DNA of 7,920 nt, from positions 1-7,920 of the forward strand of contig DASZWY010000285.1 in assembly GCA_035546135.1 (NCBI GenBank). The letters are read 5' to 3'. Both the position numbers and the translations under genes were made by a program. Positions 1-5,048 of the stretch are shown piece by piece. Source of the stretch: JABDGR01 sp035546135 (lineage in GTDB: Bacteria > Verrucomicrobiota > Verrucomicrobiia > Opitutales > JABDGR01). Every line of letters starts with the position of its first letter. The first letter of the stretch is position 1. Below the pieces are notes generated by a model. It was not told the origin of the DNA, made no database searches, and saw only the letters and a program-made list of their open reading frames with translations.

Positions 1-1
1 C

Positions 2-502
2 ACCCACGACCAGAAGGAAGCCCTCGCCCTGGCCGACCGCATCGCCGTCCTCGCCGCCGGCCGCATCCGCCAAGTCGGCGCGCCCCGCGAAATCTACCGC
101 CGCCCATGCGACCGCTTTGTCGCCGACTTTATCGGCGAGACGAATTTCCTCGAAGGCGAGGTCGTCCACGCCGAGGCCGGTTCTGCCCTCGTGCGCACCG
201 CCCTCGGCGAATTCCAGGGCGCGCTCGCCCATCCGGAAATTACGCCGGTGGACGGCGCCCGTGTCGTGCTCTCCATCCGCCCCGAATGCTGGCGTCTGCT
301 CGACGAACCGCTCGAGGAAAATAGCGTCGCCGGCCGCATTGGCGAAGTGGAATATTTCGGCGAATCCGCCCATTACGACTTCCTCACCGCCGGTCCGCCT
401 TTGCGCATCGCCGAGCTCAACCCGCGTTCCTGGGCCGGTCGCCGCGAGAAAAATCTTTACGCCTATGCCGATCCCGACGACGTCGTGGTGCTTCCGGCGT
501 AA
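2..502 (+). CDS. ABC transporter ATP-binding protein, C-terminal part (PotA/FbpC type); 5' end outside window
   Basis: The visible 166 residues are the end of an ABC ATPase that powers import of a small solute at the inner face of the cytoplasmic membrane. The fragment opens in the H-loop (THDQKEAL, switch histidine at visible residue 2). It continues with ADRIAVL, the G-x-I-x-Q-x-G-x-P-x-EIY stretch and FVADFIGETNFLEG, which is the usual join between the nucleotide-binding domain and the C-terminal TOBE-like domain of polyamine, ferric-iron and thiamine importers. A second typical TOBE piece, LSIRPE, follows at about residue 90. Walker A, the signature motif and Walker B lie upstream of the window. 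The substrate cannot be read from this part: spermidine/putrescine, ferric iron, thiamine and sulfate relatives share these motifs. The gene ends 53 bp before the next plus-strand gene, and the spacer holds no clear terminator. Confidence 0.9.
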   Translation, partial: THDQKEALALADRIAVLAAGRIRQVGAPREIYRRPCDRFVADFIGETNFLEGEVVHAEAGSALVRTALGEFQGALAHPEITPVDGARVVLSIRPECWRLLDEPLEENSVAGRIGEVEYFGESAHYDFLTAGPPLRIAELNPRSWAGRREKNLYAYADPDDVVVLPA

Positions 503-555
503 TCGTTGTTTATCCAAGCTTGCACCCCGCCCAATAATCCCGAACATCACCCCCC

Positions 556-1356
556 ATGGATTGGTATTACAGTCTCAATAACCAGCAGCTCGGCCCCGTT
601 TCCAGCGAGAAACTCGCTGCGCTTGTCCAAGACGGCACCATCACCGCTTCCACCCTCGTCTGGCGCCAGGGGATGCAAAACTGGCAGCCCTACGGCTCCG
701 TTGCCCCCGCTGCCGCCCCCGCCGGCTCCCAGCGCTGCGGCGAATGTGGCAAGGTTTTCCCCGAGGGCGACATGATCCGGTATGAAGGGGTCTGGGTCTG
801 TGCCGCCTGCAAACCGATTTTTCTCCAGCGCCTCCAGGAGGGCATCGCCCCGGCCCAGCGCATGATTTGGCAATCCGGCAAAAAGCTCATCATGAACCGC
901 GACGCCATCCTGCCCCAGCGCTGCATCAAGTGCAACGAACCTGCGGAGCACAATTCCGTCACCCGCAAGCTCTACTGGGTCCCCGGAGCGTATTATCTCC
1001 TGATTCTCCTTAATTTGCTGATCTTTTTAGTCGTCGTGATGGTGGTCCGCAAGAAGGCTGAGGTCACCTATTGCATTTGCGACCGGCACCGTGCCAAATA
1101 CCGCAACCTCAACTGGGCCGCCGGTGGTTTGTTTCTCGCTTCCCTCGGGCTTTTCTTCTGGGGCGCTTCGGAAATTGATAACTCCGGGGGCATGCTCATT
1201 CTTGTCGGCGTAATCTCCCTGCTCGCGTCCCTGCTGATCGCCGCCTTTAGCGGCCGGGTCATCTACGCCTCCCGCATCGACAATGATAAGCTCACGCTTG
1301 GCGGCGCCGGCCCGGAATTCCTCGCCCAGTTCCCCGAATGGACCGGCGGGCGTTGA
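556..1356 (+). CDS. GYF_2-domain membrane protein with cysteine-pair (zinc-ribbon-like) segments
   Basis: A 266-residue protein of unknown role. Residues 1-48 match the GYF_2 pattern (WYYSLNNQQLGPVS, then TLVWRQGMQNWQPY), a small fold thought to bind peptides and often attached to bacterial membrane proteins. Cysteine pairs follow at C61/C64, C82/C85 and C123/C126, with a later C173-x-C175 and H178. The first four look like a zinc ribbon, and the later set could form a second metal site. Hydrophobic segments at about 146-164, 189-204 and 212-231 predict three membrane helices. The GYF and zinc parts are probably cytoplasmic, although topology is inferred. The ATG at 556 starts exactly at the GYF motif, and no strong Shine-Dalgarno sequence precedes it. 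The gene lies between an ABC ATPase and a substrate-binding lipoprotein, but nothing ties it to transport. Confidence 0.85.
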   Translation: MDWYYSLNNQQLGPVSSEKLAALVQDGTITASTLVWRQGMQNWQPYGSVAPAAAPAGSQRCGECGKVFPEGDMIRYEGVWVCAACKPIFLQRLQEGIAPAQRMIWQSGKKLIMNRDAILPQRCIKCNEPAEHNSVTRKLYWVPGAYYLLILLNLLIFLVVVMVVRKKAEVTYCICDRHRAKYRNLNWAAGGLFLASLGLFFWGASEIDNSGGMLILVGVISLLASLLIAAFSGRVIYASRIDNDKLTLGGAGPEFLAQFPEWTGGR

Positions 1357-1387
1357 CGCCCGCAGCCTGCCGGTCACAATCGGTGGC

Positions 1388-2317
1388 ATGACACCGCGTT
1401 TTTTTGTGCGAGGCTTGGCCGCCGCGGTTTTTGCCCTGGCCCTTGCGGGCTGTGGCCAGCCTTCTTCCCCGGCGACTCCTGAGCCGCCGTCGTCAGCCGC
1501 GACGCATCCCGTCACCGACGGCGCGGGCCGCACGGTTTCGCTTCCCGCCACGCCGCTGCACATCGTCAGCCTCTCGCCCGCCGCCACTGACATCCTCGTC
1601 GCGGAAAACGCCCAGGCGCAAATCGCCGGCGTCACGCGTTACTGCGTCCTCCCCGCCGCCGACAACTCACGCGTCGCCCGTGTCGGCGGCATCGTGGATC
1701 CCGATTACGAGCGCATCGTGGCCCTGCGGCCCGATCTCGTCATCATCCCCTGGCTCGCCGACAAAACCCTGCAAAACAAACTCGCCGCGCTCGGCCTCAA
1801 CTTTGTCGTGCTCCATCCCGAAGGCCTTGCCGGCACGCTCGCCGACTTGCGCTTGGTGGGTGCCGCTTCCGGCCACGCCGCCGCCGGCGAAGCCCGCGCC
1901 AAGTCCATCGAAGACCTCCGCGCCCTCGTCACCCAGCGTCTGCATGACGTCCCCGCCGACCAGCGTCCGCGCGTGCTCATCATCATGGACGAAGCTTCAC
2001 CCGCGCCGGGTTCCTACGTGGATGATTTGCTTGCCGCCGCCGGTGGGCGCAACGCGCTCCCCACAGGCGGCCGTGCCTGGCTGCCCGTGGCGCCCGAAAG
2101 CATCCTTCAGCTTGCGCCCGATCTAATCGTTGCAATTCCGCCCCTTGGCTCGACTCCAGCGGCGCTTCCACCCACTACCGCCAAGATCGTGACGATTACC
2201 GACTCCGCCGCCTTTTACCATCCTGGGCCCAACCTCGGCCAAGCCCTTTGGTCGCTTGCCCATGCCCTTTATCCCGCCCGTTTCCCCGAACCCAATCCTC
2301 CACCTCCGCGCCCGTGA
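1388..2317 (+). CDS. BtuF/FepB-like ABC transporter substrate-binding lipoprotein
   Basis: A 309-residue exported binding protein of the helical-backbone metal-receptor class, which captures corrinoids, siderophores or haem outside the inner membrane. The N-terminus is a lipoprotein signal: basic MTPRFFVR, a hydrophobic core, then LALAGC with the lipidated cysteine at residue 22 and a Pro/Ser-rich linker to about 40. The binding domain has family landmarks: TDGAGRTVSLP (43-53), HIVSLSPAATDIL (58-70), GVTRYC (81-86), VGGIVDPDYERIVALRPDLVI (99-119) and a second lobe with PRVLIIMDE (194-202), DDLLAAAGG (212-220) and PESILQLAPDLIV (236-248). The ATG at 1388 was chosen over an in-frame codon 105 bp upstream because it places the lipobox correctly; the upstream codon would overlap the previous gene. 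The VTRYC and VGG-x-VDPD-x-E pattern recalls BtuF-like proteins, but the ligand is not certain. No permease gene is adjacent, and the 31-bp upstream gap is too short for a riboswitch. Confidence 0.88.
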   Translation: MTPRFFVRGLAAAVFALALAGCGQPSSPATPEPPSSAATHPVTDGAGRTVSLPATPLHIVSLSPAATDILVAENAQAQIAGVTRYCVLPAADNSRVARVGGIVDPDYERIVALRPDLVIIPWLADKTLQNKLAALGLNFVVLHPEGLAGTLADLRLVGAASGHAAAGEARAKSIEDLRALVTQRLHDVPADQRPRVLIIMDEASPAPGSYVDDLLAAAGGRNALPTGGRAWLPVAPESILQLAPDLIVAIPPLGSTPAALPPTTAKIVTITDSAAFYHPGPNLGQALWSLAHALYPARFPEPNPPPPRP

Positions 2318-2370
2318 TTGGATTATGCCGAAGGCAGCCGCGCGCTTGTTTAGAGCGTTAAATCCAATCA
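2315..2370. terminator. Long inverted repeat between convergent genes, possible branched terminator or 3' end structure
   Basis: TGATTGGATT at 2315-2324 is exactly complementary to AATCCAATCA at 2361-2370. The first arm includes the stop codon of the substrate-binding protein gene. Between the arms are two smaller hairpins: TGCC-GAA-GGCA at 2326-2336, and a 5-bp stem with one mismatch at 2341-2357 around a TGTTT loop. Folded together they would give a three-way junction. The element lies 18 bp beyond the stop of the convergent small gene at 2389, so it could serve both transcripts. There is no U-run after either arm, so a classical intrinsic terminator is unlikely; transcript-end protection is an alternative. 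Confidence 0.5.
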
Positions 2371-2388
2371 TCCGCTTCTCGTTCCGCC

Positions 2389-2583
2389 TCACATCTTCAG
2401 CTTGGCTCCCCGGTGGCGCAGCTCCCGGGCTGCCGCCCGCAGCACCATCACCCGGAACGCGCCTTGACATTCGAGGCTGGTCCCCATTTCCACCAAATCA
2501 AAGGTCTGCCCCGTCAGGTCGGCGGGCAAATTCTTGGCGCTCAACCATTCTTTGGCATACAGTTTAGCATCTTTCCAGGCCAT
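2389..2583 (-). CDS. Small 64-residue protein of unrecognised family, paralogue A
   Basis: I do not recognise this family. The 64-residue product starts MAWKDAK and aligns without gaps over its whole length with the protein at 2744-2938 (33 identical residues by eye, about 52%). Shared landmarks are W3-K-D-A-K, W13-L, LP-x-DL-x-GQ (19-26), D29, M33, G41-x-FR (41-44), then MV-x-RA-x-AR and RGAK near the C-terminus. The last third is predicted helical and basic (RAAARELRHRGAKLK). There is no signal peptide, membrane segment or metal motif. Conservation against a paralogue with identical start and stop positions is good evidence that it is a real gene. An AGGTG Shine-Dalgarno-like sequence lies 9 nt before the ATG but falls within a hairpin. 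A role in binding nucleic acid would be only a guess from the basic tail. Confidence 0.75.
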   Translation of the reverse strand: MAWKDAKLYAKEWLSAKNLPADLTGQTFDLVEMGTSLECQGAFRVMVLRAAARELRHRGAKLKM

Positions 2584-2600
2584 AGGGTGTTACACCTATG
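2581..2600 (-). promoter_or_regulatory. Hairpin covering the Shine-Dalgarno and start codon of the small gene at 2389-2583
   Basis: Read on the minus strand, CATAGGTG, a TAA loop and CACCCTATG form an 8-bp stem with one bulged C. The AGGTG ribosome-binding sequence is in the 5' arm, and the start ATG forms the end of the 3' arm. If this folds in the mRNA, initiation would be hidden until the stem opens by heat, a protein or a passing ribosome. The complementarity is visible; the regulatory role is inference. Confidence 0.4.
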
Positions 2601-2612
2601 CTACATCTATGC
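2591..2612. repeat. Two tandem 11-bp direct repeats in the small-gene leader
   Basis: TACACCTATGC at 2591-2601 is followed immediately by TACATCTATGC at 2602-2612, with 10 of 11 bases identical. The first copy overlaps the start-codon hairpin. The pair could be a binding site for a regulator on the same DNA face (one helical turn apart), or a slippage product. Confidence 0.5.
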
Positions 2613-2620
2613 CGAATCGC

Positions 2621-2690
2621 CTAAAAATAATGTAAGACATTTATACACAAAGCAATAAATATATAAAATTCTCATTAATAACTTTTTTAC
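2621..2690. promoter_or_regulatory. AT-rich spacer core, probable promoter region of the minus-strand small gene
   Basis: Only 12 of these 70 bases are G or C, against a clearly GC-rich background. On the minus strand the stretch contains TATAAA and CATTAT candidates for a -10 box and a TTGCTT 17 bp ahead of CATTAT, all weak matches. Runs of A and T could act as an UP-like element or as a site for a nucleoid protein. It is the most likely promoter region for the gene at 2389-2583, but no single box is convincing. Confidence 0.35.
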
Positions 2691-2707
2691 AGACCGTTAG
2701 TCGCAGC

Positions 2708-2730
2708 TTTACAATGCACCGCATTGCAAA
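2708..2730. repeat. Inverted repeat between the two small paralogous genes
   Basis: TTTACAATGC at 2708-2717 and GCATTGCAAA at 2721-2730 flank an ACC centre and match at 9 of 10 positions, with CAATGC/GCATTG perfect. The repeat starts 14 bp beyond the stop of the upstream small gene (reading the minus strand) and precedes the AT-rich leader of the other. It may be an operator or a 3' stem. No U-run follows it, so it is a poor terminator candidate. Confidence 0.45.
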
Positions 2731-2743
2731 TGCACAACGTCAG

Positions 2744-2938
2744 CTACTGCTTTATTTTTGCGCCGCGCGCCTTCAATTGCCGCGCGATGGCCCTCGCCAC
2801 CATTTCGCGAAAACGCCCTTTTTGGGGCAGATCCTTGGTCATTGCGTCCACGTCAATTTCCTGGCCCTTCAAGTCCGGGGGTAATCCCAGATTCGCCAGC
2901 CAGGCGGTCGCTTCATTTTTAGCGTCTTTCCAAGACAT
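2744..2938 (-). CDS. Small 64-residue protein of unrecognised family, paralogue B
   Basis: This is the tandem partner of the gene at 2389-2583, on the same strand and 160 bp upstream of it in the direction of transcription. It begins MSWKDAKNEATAWL, carries LPPDLKGQ and GRFREMVARAIARQLK, and ends RGAKIKQ, so its boundaries are identical to its paralogue's. The frame stays open 36 codons further upstream, but only the ATG at 2936-2938 gives the shared 64-residue length and start motif, so that start was chosen. The protein is soluble, basic at its C-terminus and has no cysteines. The stop is TAG, where its partner uses TGA. No clear Shine-Dalgarno sequence precedes it. The function is unknown. 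Confidence 0.75.
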   Translation of the reverse strand: MSWKDAKNEATAWLANLGLPPDLKGQEIDVDAMTKDLPQKGRFREMVARAIARQLKARGAKIKQ

Positions 2939-2966
2939 ATTCGACAAGCGGCCCGGAGGCCGAAGC

Positions 2967-3037
2967 TTGCCGAGAATCCCTGGCGCCGGGCTGGTTACAT
3001 AAAAAATTTTTGCCGAGGAGCACCCCTGGCGCCGGGG
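2967..3037. repeat. Pair of GC-rich palindromic direct repeats upstream of a small gene
   Basis: TTGCCGAG followed by CCCTGGCGCCGGG occurs twice, at 2967-2990 and 3010-3036, with 3 extra bases in the second linker. The core is a near-perfect palindrome around GGCGCC, with a T-G wobble pair flanked by C-G pairs, so each copy can form a tight hairpin. The pair lies between the start of the small gene at 2938 and the plus-strand genes to the right. It could be a dispersed palindromic (REP-like) repeat or a double operator. Confidence 0.5.
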
Positions 3038-3050
3038 TTGAGCCAAAAGT

Positions 3051-3114
3051 TAACGGTTTATATCGCATTTGTCAAAAGCAGTTTTCGGGAAAATTAACGG
3101 CCTAATCCTAACGG
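3051..3114 (+). promoter_or_regulatory. TAACGG triple repeat and weak promoter candidate ahead of the SCO gene
   Basis: TAACGG occurs at 3051-3056, 3095-3100 and 3109-3114. TTGTCA at 3069-3074 matches five of six bases of a sigma-70 -35 box, but the -10 position 17 bp on (AATTAA) is poor. This is the only plausible promoter stretch for the 3218-5048 operon. The repeats may be activator half-sites or chance. Confidence 0.25.
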
Positions 3115-3139
3115 TGATTGCACGGCATAACCTTCGCTT

Positions 3140-3202
3140 ATGATTGCCGCGCGGCGCATTTTTTTCGGGGCTATTCTTGCCTGCGCCCTGTCGAAGGGTT
3201 AA
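3140..3202 (+). CDS. Possible 20-codon leader ORF ahead of the SCO gene
   Basis: ATG at 3140 opens a 20-residue frame (MIAARRIFFGAILACALSKG) that ends in TAA 15 bp before the SCO start. It has a basic N-terminus, a short hydrophobic core and an ILAC lipobox-like end, so it resembles a miniature lipoprotein or a leftover signal peptide. It has no clear Shine-Dalgarno sequence and no homologue I can name. It may be an upstream leader peptide, a tiny lipoprotein or noise. Confidence 0.25.
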   Translation: MIAARRIFFGAILACALSKG

Positions 3203-3217
3203 AAGTTTCTTTTGGTC

Positions 3218-4159
3218 ATGACGCACTTGCAACTTCAGCATTCATCGGCAGTCCGTCGCTGGGCCTGGCTGCCGGTCTTTCTCACCGCCGGACTATTTTG
3301 GGCCGCATGTTCGAAGTCCGCGCCCGCCTCCGCGTCTTCGCCGGCCGAGACTTCGGCGGCGCCTTCCGGCACCATCACGGTGGAGGTCGTTGCCGCCGAC
3401 CCCCAGGCTTCCACGCTCACCGTCAAGGGCCCCGGCCTGCCCGCACCCGATAAGGACGACGCCGAAGTCCTCAAAGTTTTTTCCGGCGACACGCAAGTCG
3501 GCTACGTCGGCCATCGCATCCAGGGCGAACTGAGCAAAAGCGAAGGCGTCTGGCGCCTCGATTACATTTGGCCCGCCGACCCCGCGCCCACGGGCATTGT
3601 CGCCGAAGCCGCCAACCAGCTCAGCCGCGACCTCGTGGATCTCGGCCGCCGCGCCTTTCGCGACGTGGGCGACACCCTGCCGGCCTTCGCGTTCTACAAC
3701 CAGAACGGCGAAATCGTCCGCCCGACCAATTTGCGCGGCCAGCGCCTCGTCATCAATTTCATCTTCACCCGCTGCACCAACCGCGCCATGTGCCCCGCCA
3801 GTTCCGCGCGCATGGTGCAGCTCCAGCAGGCGGTGAAAAAAGCTGGCATCCCCAACGTCACCTTCGTCACCATCTCCTTCGACCCCCAGCACGACACCCC
3901 GGGCGTCCTGCGCCAATACGGCCATGACTACGGCATGGACTTCGCCAATTACCAACTCCTCACCGCCCCCGCGTCCGAGATGACGCCCGCCCTGCAGGAA
4001 TTCGGCATCCTCATCCGCAACGAAAACGACACGCTCGTCCATTCCCAGGCCACCATGCTCGTCAGCCCCGAAGGGGTCATCCTCTTCCGCGAACCCGGCG
4101 AAAACTGGACCCTGCAGGATTTCCTCACCCGCCTCGCCCCGGCGGCGCCCGCATCCTGA
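3218..4159 (+). CDS. SCO1/SenC-family copper/thiol lipoprotein
   Basis: A 313-residue exported protein with a thioredoxin-like SCO domain. Family members deliver copper to the CuA site of cytochrome oxidase or reduce its cysteines in the periplasm. A signal of basic VRRWAW and a hydrophobic stretch ends in FWAAC, with the lipidated cysteine at residue 31, followed by an Ala/Ser linker. Residues 50-125 form a beta-rich N-terminal part with CusF-like flavour (TVEVVAADPQASTLTVKGPG), whose role is uncertain. The SCO domain spans about 150-308: GDTLPAFAF, NFIFTRC-TNRAM-CP with C186 and C192, VTISFDPQHDTPGVLRQY and the copper-ligand histidine H275 in DTLVHSQATMLVSPEG. The cysteines are C-x5-C instead of the textbook C-x3-C; I recall this wider form from some SCO relatives. 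The ATG at 3218 was preferred over a TTG two codons earlier. The next gene starts 7 bp downstream, indicating an operon. Confidence 0.9.
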   Translation: MTHLQLQHSSAVRRWAWLPVFLTAGLFWAACSKSAPASASSPAETSAAPSGTITVEVVAADPQASTLTVKGPGLPAPDKDDAEVLKVFSGDTQVGYVGHRIQGELSKSEGVWRLDYIWPADPAPTGIVAEAANQLSRDLVDLGRRAFRDVGDTLPAFAFYNQNGEIVRPTNLRGQRLVINFIFTRCTNRAMCPASSARMVQLQQAVKKAGIPNVTFVTISFDPQHDTPGVLRQYGHDYGMDFANYQLLTAPASEMTPALQEFGILIRNENDTLVHSQATMLVSPEGVILFREPGENWTLQDFLTRLAPAAPAS

Positions 4160-4166
4160 TTCGTCC

Positions 4167-5048
4167 ATGCGCCCGGCAGTCCAGATCGGCCTCCTCACCG
4201 CCTGCTTCGCGGGCGCCTACTACGCGCTGCGCTCCATTCCCGCCACCAACTGCAATTTCCTCCATTACGAGCAAACCGTGGTCACCGCCAGCGGCCTCCA
4301 ATTCTGCGGCTCCGGCGCCGCCTATTTTGTGGATTTGGACAAACTGCCCTTCCCGGTCACCTTGCAACTCACGCCGGACCAGCCCCCCGCCCAAGGCGTC
4401 GAGTCGCATTACACCCTCACCCTCACTGACGCCAACGGCAATCTCTTCCGTCCCTCCGAACTCGCCGTCAGCCAAACCAAGCTGCTCCACCTCCTCCTCG
4501 TCGACCCCAACCTCGAGGACTACCAGCACATCCACCCTGTTCCGGTTGGCGACTCCGGCCAGTGGACTTTCTCTTTCACCCCCAAAGGCGCGGGCGTCTA
4601 CCGCGCCTACGCGCAATTCATCCCCTCCCTCTCCCTGCGCGAAATGATTGGCGAGACCAAACTCTCCGTGGCCGGCCGCGACAACCCCGCCGTTGACCGC
4701 GGCCTCGCGCCGTTCAAGAACGACGGCTACATCTACCATCTCGCCGCCCCCGTGATGCGCACCGGCGGCGACGCCACCCTGACGCTCACCGTCGAGCGCG
4801 CCGACGGCGGCAAGGTCACCCTCCAGCCCATCATGGGCACCCTTGCGCACCTCGTCGCCTTCGACCCGACGCGCGACGGCGTCGCCCACCTGCACCCCAC
4901 GCTCACCGGCCAGGAAACCGATCCCACGCACCCCTCGCTCGCGTTCCAAATCAATTTCACCCAGCCCGGCCGCTACCGCATTTGGGGCCAGGTCAAAATC
5001 AACGACCGCGAACGCTACGTCCCCTTCGACCTTGACGTAAAAAGTTAA
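4167..5048 (+). CDS. Exported two-repeat protein with HIHP/HLHP motifs, SCO-gene partner
   Basis: A 293-residue protein with a single N-terminal hydrophobic segment (about 5-22, GLLTACFAGAYYAL), acting as a signal peptide or membrane anchor. The rest is beta-rich and periplasmic. Two repeats are visible. Residues 108-152 read HLLLVDPNLEDYQHIHP and continue to GVYRAYAQFIP. Residues 228-277 read HLVAFDPTRDGVAHLHP and continue to GRYRIWGQVKI. The paired histidines H121/H123 and H241/H243, with H108 and H228 at matching places, could bind copper. C29 and C47 may form a disulfide. Proteins of this shape are often found near copper genes, but I cannot give a family name with certainty. The 7-bp gap from the SCO gene makes co-transcription and a shared job in copper handling likely. 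The stop codon overlaps that of the convergent cyclase gene. Confidence 0.82.
   Translation: MRPAVQIGLLTACFAGAYYALRSIPATNCNFLHYEQTVVTASGLQFCGSGAAYFVDLDKLPFPVTLQLTPDQPPAQGVESHYTLTLTDANGNLFRPSELAVSQTKLLHLLLVDPNLEDYQHIHPVPVGDSGQWTFSFTPKGAGVYRAYAQFIPSLSLREMIGETKLSVAGRDNPAVDRGLAPFKNDGYIYHLAAPVMRTGGDATLTLTVERADGGKVTLQPIMGTLAHLVAFDPTRDGVAHLHPTLTGQETDPTHPSLAFQINFTQPGRYRIWGQVKINDRERYVPFDLDVKS

Noticed and set aside
1283..1387. 35-codon upstream extension of the binding-protein gene
   Set aside because: It overlaps the previous gene and would place a non-signal segment before a good lipoprotein signal peptide.
1027..1635. Minus-strand open frame opposite the GYF_2 and binding-protein genes
   Set aside because: It spans the end of one well-supported gene and the start of another, has no domain, and fits a codon-bias shadow.
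2318..3217. Search of the gene-poor middle region for tRNA, CRISPR or riboswitch
   Set aside because: No cloverleaf, no regularly spaced repeats and no recognised riboswitch motifs were seen; the repeats present are only the pairs or short motifs listed.
3293..4198. Minus-strand open frame (301 codons) opposite the SCO gene
   Set aside because: The SCO frame has a signal peptide and catalytic residues. The opposite frame is Gly/Ala/Glu-rich with no recognisable motif.
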